The position numbers were made by a program, and so were the translations under genes. From DATHTS01 sp041940425 (GTDB taxonomy: Bacteria > Acidobacteriota > Blastocatellia > Pyrinomonadales > Pyrinomonadaceae): 64,000 nucleotides of DNA. The stretch covers positions 3,611-67,610 of the forward strand of contig JBGTSF010000019.1 in assembly GCA_041940425.1 (NCBI GenBank). Direction: 5' to 3'. This document shows, piece after piece, positions 25,039 to 32,282 of this stretch. Each line of letters begins with the position of its first letter. The stretch's first letter is position 1. The notes beneath the pieces were generated by a model. That model was not told the origin of the DNA. It did no database searches and saw nothing but the letters and a program-made list of their open reading frames with translations.

Positions 25039-25959
25039 CTATTGTAATTTCACTTTTTCATTTGCGCTGCCGAACTTTTCCCTGTCGGCTTCGGCAAGCG
25101 TTTCGATGCTCTGCATCAGAAAATCGGAAATTTCCTTGTGTGTTCTCAAACGGTCGCTCTGTTCGTAAAATTCGGTAAGATCGAGCGGTGAGCCGAACCA
25201 AATTCTGATCTGTTCGCCGCCCGTCCAATTTCCCAAAACCTGTCTCGGCAGATTGTTTCCCAAACCCGTAATAAAAACCGGAACGACCTGCGGTTTCGCT
25301 TTTCTGATGACCGCGCCGACACCGGGCTGGGCGGGCAGAAGTTCGTACGGATTTTCGTTCAGATTTCTTTTGCCTTCGGGATGAAAACCGATGATATTGC
25401 TTCTGTGTTCCGAGCAGATTCGAAACAATTCGCGCATACTGAATTTATCGAATTCGCGCTTTTCGGCGATCTTCGCTTCGCGGAAAAACGGCGGATACAT
25501 CGAAAACCAGCCCATTATAAAATTGACGAACCAGCCGACCGGCGAATCGTAAAAAAACTTTCCGCGCACGGGAAAATAGAGTTGAAATTTCCGGTCGGTT
25601 TTGCGAAACAGCGTTGTCGAAACGACATACATATCGAAAAACGAACGGTGATTGGCGACCAGAAGAATCGGTCGCGTCGGATCGGTTTTTTCGAAATTTT
25701 CCAACCCGAAAACATTCATCAGATTGTAGGTCGAAATCTTGATCCAGAGCGAACCGACGTGCCGCTGGCAGAATGTCCAGAAGCGTTTCCACGCGCCCTG
25801 ATTCATTTTGTGCGTTAAACGAAAACCGAATTTTTCGGTCGCCGAAAGCACGGAAATTTCTTGGACGGTCGGAAAATTTCCGTCTTTTTGCGGCGTAATT
25901 TCGTTCTTTGTTCCGGCTGTCAGATCGTTTTCCGTCATAAAAAAATGAAAGTTTAGCAT
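25039..25959 (-). CDS. 1-acyl-sn-glycerol-3-phosphate acyltransferase (PlsC-like)
   Basis: The ATG at 25959 (MLNFHFFMTENDL, 306 aa) has AAAAGGGA upstream, better than a more distant in-frame start. The catalytic NHRSFFD (H-x4-D) motif lies near residue 110, followed by a lipid-binding region and FHPEGKRN in place of the usual FPEGTRS. No strong membrane helix other than the hydrophobic acyltransferase face is seen. It would acylate lysophosphatidic acid at the inner membrane, in line with the glycosyltransferase nearby. The N-terminal 80 residues are an extension without a recognisable domain. Confidence 0.88.
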   Translation of the reverse strand: MLNFHFFMTENDLTAGTKNEITPQKDGNFPTVQEISVLSATEKFGFRLTHKMNQGAWKRFWTFCQRHVGSLWIKISTYNLMNVFGLENFEKTDPTRPILLVANHRSFFDMYVVSTTLFRKTDRKFQLYFPVRGKFFYDSPVGWFVNFIMGWFSMYPPFFREAKIAEKREFDKFSMRELFRICSEHRSNIIGFHPEGKRNLNENPYELLPAQPGVGAVIRKAKPQVVPVFITGLGNNLPRQVLGNWTGGEQIRIWFGSPLDLTEFYEQSDRLRTHKEISDFLMQSIETLAEADREKFGSANEKVKLQ

Positions 25960-26018
25960 TATTTCCCTTTTCAAAAAAATCTGAAAATCGGCTAACTGTT
26001 TGAAACTCAACAAAATTT

Positions 26019-26052
26019 TTGTGGACAAAATCCTAATTTTAAGATAAATTAG
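26019..26052 (+). promoter_or_regulatory. Candidate promoter of the metalloprotease gene
   Basis: TTGTGG (26019-26024) and GATAAATTAG (26043-26052) are separated by 18 nt and lie about 50 nt before the ATG, which itself follows CAGGAG. The downstream box matches those at 24983 and 30203. Confidence 0.45.
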
Positions 26053-26103
26053 TTCGTTCTGAAGTAAGCCCTACAGAAAAATAAAAATAATCAGGAGATT
26101 TTA

Positions 26104-28995
26104 ATGAATAAAAGGTTGCAGTTTTTATCCCTTTGTATGTCCATCGGGATGTTAATGGTCTTGTCTGTTTCGGCGAATGTCAAAGTTTCCAATGACAAGG
26201 TTTGGAAAGAAATTGACGACACCGAACTGAAACGCCGACCGGCTGAAAGATTAGTCGAACCCAGTTTTTACAGAACTTTCAGTTTGAACAAGACGGCTTT
26301 GAAAAATCTGCTCGACTCCGCGCCGCTCGAAAACGCCGGAAACGGTCGGACGATCTTGACCCTGCCTCTGCCGGACGGAAAATTTTCGCGTTTCGAGATT
26401 CAGGAATCTCCGATCATGGAAGCCGGACTCGCCGCCAAGTATCCGAATATCAAAACCTACATCGCGCACGGCATTGACATCCCGACGGCAATGGCGCGAA
26501 TCAGCTATTCGCCGACCGGATTCCGCGCGATGATCTTGAGCGAAACCGGCTCGATCATTGTTGACCCGTATGCGCTCGGCGATTCGGACAATTATATTTC
26601 CTACGCCAAATCGAGCGTTCACCGCGAACACGCTTTTGTCTGCGAATTTGAAGAAGAGTTCAACGTCGTCGGCGATTCCTACAAAGATCAACTTGATTTC
26701 AGCGGAAGCGAATCGGTCATCAGCGGTTCGACGCTCCGCACATATCGGCTCGCTCTCGCCGCGACGGGCGAATACACGCAAGTTTTCCGTCAAGCTGGCG
26801 ATTCTGACCCGCAGGCAAAAGCGCGCGCACTCGAACAGCAGATCATTATTATGAACCGCGTCAACGGCGTTTATGAACGCGATCTGGCGATCAGAATGGT
26901 TTTGGTCGCCAACAACGACGCGATCATTTACACCGACGGCGCAACCGATCCCTATACGAACAGCAGCGGCTCGACAATGCTCGGACAAAATCAGACTAAT
27001 CTGGATACAGTGATCGGCACGGCAAACTACGACATCGGTCATGTTTTCTCAACCGGCGGCGGCGGCGTTGCAACCTTGAACGGTCCGTGCGGGGCGAGCA
27101 AAGCGCGCGGCGTAACCGGTCTGCCAAATCCGACCGGCGATGTGTTTGCGATTGATTTTGTCGCCCACGAAATGGGACATCAATGGGGCGCGAATCATAC
27201 GTATAATTCGGGCGGCAGTTGCAGCGGACAAAGAAGCTCTACTTCCGCATACGAACCCGGAAGCGGCGTTACGATCATGGCTTACGCCGGACTCTGCGGT
27301 GCGCAGGATTTGGCAAATTTCAGCATTGATTCGTTTCACGTGAAAAGTCTGGAAGTGATCGTCGCTTACAGTCAAACCGGGAACGGCAACACCTGCGGCG
27401 TTCAAACCGCGACCGGCAATACGCCGCCCGCAGTTTCGATTGTCGGCGGAACTTCGTTTAATATTCCGAAACAAACGCCGTTTTCACTGACGGCGAACGC
27501 GACCGATGTCAATAACGATTCGATCACATACGATTGGCAGCAATACGACCTCGGCGGTTCAGCCACGACCGTTCCGAACTCGGATTCGGACGGCAACGCC
27601 CGACCGATTTTCCGTCCGTATCTTCCGACAACAAGTCCGACGCGCTTTTTCCCTTCGATGCAGTATATTTTAAATAACGCCAACGTTCCGCCTTCGACCT
27701 ACAATTGCGAAGGCTTTGCCTGTCTGACGGGCGAACTGCTTCCGGCGATCACGCGCACGATGAATTTTCAGGTCATCGCCCGCGACAATCGTCTGAACGG
27801 CGGCGGCATCAACACGGCGACCGCACAGGTGATGGTTGACGGCAACAGCGGACCGTTCAACATCACCGCGCCGAATACAGCCGTCGTTTACAACGGAAAT
27901 TCACAGCAAACCGTAACGTGGAACGTGGCAAACACGACCGCCGCGCCGGTCAGTGCGGCGAATGTCAAAATCTCGCTCTCGACCGACGGCGGCACGACTT
28001 ACCCGCACACGCTCGCGGCTTCGACCGCCAACGACGGTTCGCAATCGGTAACGATTCCGAATATTCAGACATCGCAGGCGCGTATCAAAGTCGAAGCGGT
28101 CAATAATATTTTCTTCGATATTACCGACACGAATTTTACGATCAATCAAACCGCCGCTCCGACCAACGAAGCACCGTTCGATTTTGACGGCGACAACAAA
28201 ACCGACATTTCCATTTTCCGTCCGGGTCCGGGCGAATGGTGGTATCTGAAATCGTCCGACGGCGGAAACGCCGCCTTCCAGTTCGGTTCGGGAGCGGACA
28301 AACCCGTTCCGGCTGATTACACGGGCGACAACAAAGCCGATTTCGCTTTCTGGCGACCCTCGACAGGCGAATGGTTTATCTTGAGAAGCGAAGATTTCAG
28401 CTTCTTCTCGTTCCCGTTCGGCTCAAGCGGCGACATTGCCGTTCCGGGCGATTATGACGGCGACAACAAAGCCGATGCCGCCGTTTTCCGACCATCGTCC
28501 AACACATGGTTTATCCAGCGTTCGAGCGGCGGAATCACGATTCAGGGATTCGGTCAGAGCGGAGACGCGCCGGTGGTCGGCGATTATGACGGCGACAGCA
28601 AAGCCGACATCGCTATTTTCCGTCCGGCGGCTGCCGAATGGTGGATTCTCCGCAGCACTGCCGGTCTGATCGCCGCGCAGTTCGGCGCGGTCGGCGACAA
28701 ACCCGTCCAGGGCAATTACACCAGCGACAACAAAACGGACATTGCCTTCTGGCGACCGACGACCGGCGAATGGTTCGTTCTGCGAAGCGAAGATTTCAGC
28801 TTCTACGCCTTCCCGTTCGGTTCGAACGGCGACATTGCCGCACCGGGCGATTATGACGGCGACGGCAAGGCGGACGCGGCTGTTTTCCGACCTTCGAGCA
28901 ACACATGGTTTATCCAGCGGACGACCGGCGGTGTTTCGATACAGCCTTTCGGACAAACTGGCGACGTTCCCGTTCCGTCGGTATATATTCCGTAA
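26104..28995 (+). CDS. Secreted reprolysin-like metalloprotease with C-terminal VCBS/FG-GAP repeats
   Basis: The 963-residue protein has a signal peptide (MLMVLSVSANVK), a propeptide-like region to about 205, and an M12-type metalloprotease at about 210-440 with the zinc motif HEMGHQWGANH starting at His355 and a Met-turn candidate in TIMAYAG. A beta-sandwich stretch follows at about 445-690. The C-terminal 270 residues are six to seven repeats of about 44 aa with the pattern DYDGDNKADxAxFRPS, whose Asp-rich loops should bind calcium. A three-repeat block is itself duplicated with a 399-bp period (28327 and 28726). It probably degrades extracellular protein. Confidence 0.92.
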   Translation: MNKRLQFLSLCMSIGMLMVLSVSANVKVSNDKVWKEIDDTELKRRPAERLVEPSFYRTFSLNKTALKNLLDSAPLENAGNGRTILTLPLPDGKFSRFEIQESPIMEAGLAAKYPNIKTYIAHGIDIPTAMARISYSPTGFRAMILSETGSIIVDPYALGDSDNYISYAKSSVHREHAFVCEFEEEFNVVGDSYKDQLDFSGSESVISGSTLRTYRLALAATGEYTQVFRQAGDSDPQAKARALEQQIIIMNRVNGVYERDLAIRMVLVANNDAIIYTDGATDPYTNSSGSTMLGQNQTNLDTVIGTANYDIGHVFSTGGGGVATLNGPCGASKARGVTGLPNPTGDVFAIDFVAHEMGHQWGANHTYNSGGSCSGQRSSTSAYEPGSGVTIMAYAGLCGAQDLANFSIDSFHVKSLEVIVAYSQTGNGNTCGVQTATGNTPPAVSIVGGTSFNIPKQTPFSLTANATDVNNDSITYDWQQYDLGGSATTVPNSDSDGNARPIFRPYLPTTSPTRFFPSMQYILNNANVPPSTYNCEGFACLTGELLPAITRTMNFQVIARDNRLNGGGINTATAQVMVDGNSGPFNITAPNTAVVYNGNSQQTVTWNVANTTAAPVSAANVKISLSTDGGTTYPHTLAASTANDGSQSVTIPNIQTSQARIKVEAVNNIFFDITDTNFTINQTAAPTNEAPFDFDGDNKTDISIFRPGPGEWWYLKSSDGGNAAFQFGSGADKPVPADYTGDNKADFAFWRPSTGEWFILRSEDFSFFSFPFGSSGDIAVPGDYDGDNKADAAVFRPSSNTWFIQRSSGGITIQGFGQSGDAPVVGDYDGDSKADIAIFRPAAAEWWILRSTAGLIAAQFGAVGDKPVQGNYTSDNKTDIAFWRPTTGEWFVLRSEDFSFYAFPFGSNGDIAAPGDYDGDGKADAAVFRPSSNTWFIQRTTGGVSIQPFGQTGDVPVPSVYIP

Positions 28996-29020
28996 CTTCA
29001 ATTTTGAAAACGGTTTACAG

Positions 29021-29053
29021 AAAAGGCTTTGCAGTTGAGGCAAAGCCTTTTTC
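29021..29053 (+). terminator. Intrinsic terminator of the metalloprotease gene
   Basis: AAAAGGCTTTGC (29021-29032) pairs with GCAAAGCCTTTT (29040-29051) around a 7-nt loop, followed by further T and C. It lies 26 nt after the stop. Confidence 0.85.
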
Positions 29054-29068
29054 TGTTAAAACACATTC

Positions 29069-29262
29069 TTTCAAAACTTTCGGAAATCATTTCCGCAGTT
29101 GAGAAAAACTTTTCCGCAGGTTCGTAGATCGTTTCCGCAGGTGAGAACTTTGTTTCCGCAGGTTAGAAGGTTAGTTCCGCAGATGAGAAGATTTGTTCCG
29201 TAGGTGAGAACTTTAGTTCCGCAGGTGCGGAACTTGTTTCCGAGGTCGAAAACATTGAATTC
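29069..29262. repeat. Degenerate tandem array with exact 21-bp period
   Basis: The core TTCCG occurs at 29091, 29112, 29133, 29154, 29175, 29196, 29217 and 29238, each exactly 21 bp apart. The consensus is roughly TTTCCGCAGGTGAGAACTTTG. A further degenerate unit precedes at 29070 and one decays after 29259. There are no spacers, so it is not a CRISPR array. It fills the gene-free stretch between the convergent genes ending at 28995 and 29358, together with a half word-repeat (TTCGTG copies) at 29293-29325. Confidence 0.95.
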
Positions 29263-29357
29263 GTTTTATAAAAAATGAATTCATAAGCCGCCTTATTTTC
29301 GTGTTTCTTCGTGTTTTTCGTGGTTTTATCTCCTTAATTTCAAAAAATTAAGCGGAA

Positions 29358-30005
29358 TTATATTTCAATGACGATCGGAGGCTGGCTCGGCGCGTAAGAT
29401 TCGTCGCAGTTCGAGGCATTGACGAATTTTACGCCGAATTTTTCGGTTTGCCCGTAGCCGCAATGAATGTGTCCGAAAATGTGAAGTTTCAGACGATTTT
29501 TCGCTAAACTTTCAACTCTTTTTCTGAGTTCTTCACAGCCGGTATTTTCGATCCAGTATTTTCGCGGAACTTCATCCAAAACCCCGTTCGGCGGTCCGTG
29601 CGTGATCAAAATTTCCGTGTCGTCGGGAATCAATTTCCATTTTTCCGCCAATTCCGCGCCGCGCATCAAATTAAACGCCCAATCGAAAAATCGCGGCTGC
29701 CACGGGCTTCCGTAGATTTTAAAGCCTTCGATTTCAGTAAAAGAATCCTGTAAATAATTTATTTTAAAGTTTTCCGTCAAAAGTCTGGCAAAACGATTAT
29801 TCGTTTCATAAAGCCAATCGTGATTTCCGGCGACGAAAATTTTATGTTTATGCGGCAAGCCGGAAAACCACGACAAAAATTCTTCGACTTCGTATTGAGT
29901 TCCGCGAATCGTCGCGTCGCCTGCGTGAATCAGAATATCGCCGTCGGGAACGGTGATCTGCTCATTGCAATTATGCGTGTCGGAAAGACAGACGATTTTC
30001 GGCAT
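29358..30005 (-). CDS. Calcineurin-like metallophosphoesterase
   Basis: The 215-residue protein carries the complete dimetal signature: DTHN (D-x-H) at residue 9, GDATIRG, GNHDWLYE, a later THGPPNG and the final GHIHCGYG. It has no signal peptide and is probably cytosolic. Similar proteins hydrolyse phosphomonoesters, nucleotides or phosphodiesters; the substrate cannot be told. The ATG has no convincing Shine-Dalgarno. It is a single gene, convergent with the metalloprotease. Confidence 0.9.
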   Translation of the reverse strand: MPKIVCLSDTHNCNEQITVPDGDILIHAGDATIRGTQYEVEEFLSWFSGLPHKHKIFVAGNHDWLYETNNRFARLLTENFKINYLQDSFTEIEGFKIYGSPWQPRFFDWAFNLMRGAELAEKWKLIPDDTEILITHGPPNGVLDEVPRKYWIENTGCEELRKRVESLAKNRLKLHIFGHIHCGYGQTEKFGVKFVNASNCDESYAPSQPPIVIEI

Positions 30006-30032
30006 AGATAATATGGATCAAAAAGTAAAAAA

Positions 30033-30130
30033 ACTCTGCGCTCTCCGCGCTCTCCGCGTGAAATCATTTTATCAATAAACCGCAGATTACCGGATATTTC
30101 TCACGCAGAGAACGCGGAGAACGCAGAGAA
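30033..30130. repeat. Word-built inverted repeat (CTCTGCG/CTCCGCG words)
   Basis: CTCTGCG and CTCCGCG words at 30034-30060 are complemented by CGCAGAG/CGCGGAG words at 30102-30128, with all but about five positions matching. The loop is about 40 nt and contains a fragment (CCGCAGATTA) of the word found in the element at 37350. Confidence 0.85.
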
Positions 30131-30177
30131 TTATGACTTATACATACAAAAAATCAAAAAATTGTTGCCATTTTGCC

Positions 30178-30212
30178 TTGAGTTTGGGAACATAGAATTT
30201 AAGTTAAATTAG
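30178..30212 (+). promoter_or_regulatory. Candidate promoter of the molybdenum hydroxylase operon
   Basis: TTGAGT (30178-30183) and GTTAAATTAG (30203-30212) are 19 nt apart, about 75 nt before the ATG at 30284. The second box resembles GATAAATTAG at 26043. Confidence 0.4.
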
Positions 30213-30283
30213 TTTTTAGTTTTCAATCGCAATTCTTTTCGAACAATTACGAGTTTCGCCAACCATTTTTTCAAGGAGTATAA

Positions 30284-31126
30284 ATGTCTAATAACCGTTT
30301 CGATCAAACCGAACAATTAATCGCCGAAGCCGAGCAGATGATGTCCGAGGACGAAGAGAAACTGCTCGACGAACTCGGTCTTCACGGCGAATCGCGCCGG
30401 AAATTTTTAGGGCAGGTTTCAAGCGTCGGTTTCGGCGTTCTGGCTCTGCAAATCTTAGCCGAACAGGACGCGCTTGCCGCGCAAAATTTAATTCCGGGCG
30501 AGGTCAGCCCCGCACCAATTTCGATAGAAAATCCTTTAAAAGTCATTTTCAAAGTCAACGGCGACGAGAAATCTTTGAATGTTGATTCGCGGATGACTTT
30601 GCTCGACGCACTGCGCGAGCGGATGAATCTGACCGGCTCGAAAAAAGGATGCGACCACGGGCAATGCGGCGCATGCACGGTCATTGTTGACGGTCGCCGC
30701 GTGCTGTCGTGTCTGACTCTGGCGGCGACCTGCGAAGGCAAAAACGTTTTGACCATCGAAGGCTTGGCAAAAGACGACGAACTTCATCCGATGCAGACGG
30801 CGTTTATCAAACACGACGGTTTTCAATGCGGCTACTGCACGCCCGGACAGATTTGTTCGGCGGTTGCCGTTCTGGACGAAGCAAAACGCGGCGAAGCGAG
30901 TTATGTAATGCCGGACGTTCGGCAAAAAGCGCGTTCATTACAGCTTTCCGACGACGAAATCAGAGAACGAATGAGCGGAAATCTGTGCCGGTGCGGCGCG
31001 TATCCGAACATCGTTGACGCGATCAAGGAAGTTCACACGGGCAAAGCGGTCGCGCACAAATGGCAGTTTGCCGGAGATGAAACGGCGGCGATCTTTGAAA
31101 ACGAAACGGAAAAGGAGGGCGCGTAA
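30284..31126 (+). CDS. paoA: [2Fe-2S] subunit of a periplasmic xanthine/aldehyde oxidoreductase (PaoA/YagT-like)
   Basis: The 280-residue small subunit has a twin-arginine motif SRRKFLGQ at about residue 40 followed by a hydrophobic segment, so the folded complex is probably exported by Tat. The plant-type [2Fe-2S] cluster is in GCDHGQCGACTV plus a distal Cys, and the second cluster in GFQCGYCTPGQ and NLCRCGAYPN. The first 38 residues are an unusually long acidic n-region. It transfers electrons from the molybdenum site to FAD. AAGGAG precedes the ATG, and the FAD subunit starts 3 nt after its stop. Confidence 0.93.
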   Translation: MSNNRFDQTEQLIAEAEQMMSEDEEKLLDELGLHGESRRKFLGQVSSVGFGVLALQILAEQDALAAQNLIPGEVSPAPISIENPLKVIFKVNGDEKSLNVDSRMTLLDALRERMNLTGSKKGCDHGQCGACTVIVDGRRVLSCLTLAATCEGKNVLTIEGLAKDDELHPMQTAFIKHDGFQCGYCTPGQICSAVAVLDEAKRGEASYVMPDVRQKARSLQLSDDEIRERMSGNLCRCGAYPNIVDAIKEVHTGKAVAHKWQFAGDETAAIFENETEKEGA

Positions 31127-31129
31127 AAA

Positions 31130-32119
31130 ATGAGACCATTTAAATATTCAAGAACGGAAAACGCGGCGGAAGCGGTCAAAGCGGTTTCGGCAAATGCCAA
31201 TTCGCAATTCCTGGCGGGCGGCACGAATCTGATTGATCTGATGAAAGAAGATGTCGAACGTCCCGACGAACTCGTGGACATCACTCGTTTGAAACTGGCG
31301 CAAATAAAAAATACGAACGGCGGTGTTTCAATCGGCGCGACGGCGAAAAATACAGACACGGCGAATCATCCGCTGATTCGTCAAAATTACCCGCTTTTGA
31401 CGCAGGCAATTTTGGCGGGCGCGTCCGGGCAAATCCGCAATATGGCGACGAACGGCGGAAATCTTAATCAACGGACGCGGTGTTCGTATTTTTACGACAC
31501 GGCGATGCCGTGCAACAAACGCGAACCGAAATCGGGCTGCGGCGCGCTAGAAGGAATAAACCGGATGCACGCGATCTTCGGCTGGTCGAACGAATGCGTC
31601 GCCGTTATGCCTTCTGATATGTGCGTCGCGCTCGCCGCGCTCGATGCGGTCGTCAAAGTTCAAAAATCGGACGGCACGGAGCGTTCGATTCCCTTTTCGG
31701 AATATCACCGCCTGCCCGGAAATGAGCCGCAAAAAGACAACACGCTCGAACACGGAGAACTGATTACTTCTATCGAAATTCCGAAAAACAATTTCGCCGG
31801 AAAATCATATTACTTAAAAGTGCGCGACCGTGCTTCATACGCCTTCGCGCTCGTCTCGGTCGCCGCCGCACTGGAAATGAACGGCAAAAAGATCAAAGAC
31901 GCGCGCGTCGCCATGGGCGGCGTGGCGCACAAACCGTGGCGGGCAACGGCAGCCGAAAAATTCCTGATCGGCAAGGAAGCGACCGAAGCGAATTTCAAAG
32001 CGGCGGCGGAAGCCGAAATGAAAGCCGCCAAACCGCTCGAACATAACAAATTCAAAGTCGAATTAGGAAAACGCGCGATTGCACGGGCTTTGATGATGGC
32101 AAACGGAATGAAAGCTTAA
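31130..32119 (+). CDS. paoB: FAD-binding subunit of the aldehyde oxidoreductase (PaoB/YagS-like)
   Basis: The 329-residue protein has the FAD-binding motif FLAGGTNLIDLM and the second motif GNLNQRTR. The cysteine-rich insert RCSYFYDTAMPCNKREPKSG is shared with E. coli PaoB, where it holds an extra [4Fe-4S] cluster; this makes the PaoABC subtype call specific. A CO-dehydrogenase flavoprotein C-terminal domain follows (YLKVRDRASYAFALVSVA). It has no signal peptide and presumably travels with the Tat-tagged small subunit. It is followed by a 138-bp palindromic element rather than directly by the large subunit. Confidence 0.93.
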   Translation: MRPFKYSRTENAAEAVKAVSANANSQFLAGGTNLIDLMKEDVERPDELVDITRLKLAQIKNTNGGVSIGATAKNTDTANHPLIRQNYPLLTQAILAGASGQIRNMATNGGNLNQRTRCSYFYDTAMPCNKREPKSGCGALEGINRMHAIFGWSNECVAVMPSDMCVALAALDAVVKVQKSDGTERSIPFSEYHRLPGNEPQKDNTLEHGELITSIEIPKNNFAGKSYYLKVRDRASYAFALVSVAAALEMNGKKIKDARVAMGGVAHKPWRATAAEKFLIGKEATEANFKAAAEAEMKAAKPLEHNKFKVELGKRAIARALMMANGMKA

Positions 32120-32125
32120 ATTTTT

Positions 32126-32263
32126 GACTGGAGCGCAAGCGGCTCGCTTGCCTGAGCGCGTAAGCGCGAAAACGTCGCGTGGGTTAAATCTCAAGTTGAA
32201 ATTTAATCGGACAATTTTTAGATTGCTTTGCAATCTAGCAAGCGAACCGCTTGCGCTCCAGTC
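32126..32263. repeat. 138-bp MITE-like nested palindrome inside the operon
   Basis: The terminal arms 32126-32151 and 32238-32263 (GACTGGAGCGCAAGCG...) pair at 25 of 26 positions. Each arm contains its own small palindrome (GCAAGCG/CGCTTGC), then GAGCGCGTAAGCGCG, and near the right end TAGATTGC/GCAATCTA. It lies between the FAD and first large-subunit genes, 7 nt after the stop and 20 nt before the next ATG. Architecture and length match the element at 41531-41673. It carries no open reading frame of its own. Confidence 0.9.
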
Positions 32264-32282
32264 CGCAACTCAAGGGGAAAAA

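Noticed and set aside
29069..29262. Possible CRISPR array
   Set aside because: Units follow each other directly at 21 bp with no spacers and no cas genes nearby.
32124..32282. Upstream extension of the first molybdenum large-subunit gene
   Set aside because: The open frame continues through the 138-bp palindrome only by chance; the ATG at 32283 has AAGGGG and begins the family-typical N-terminus.
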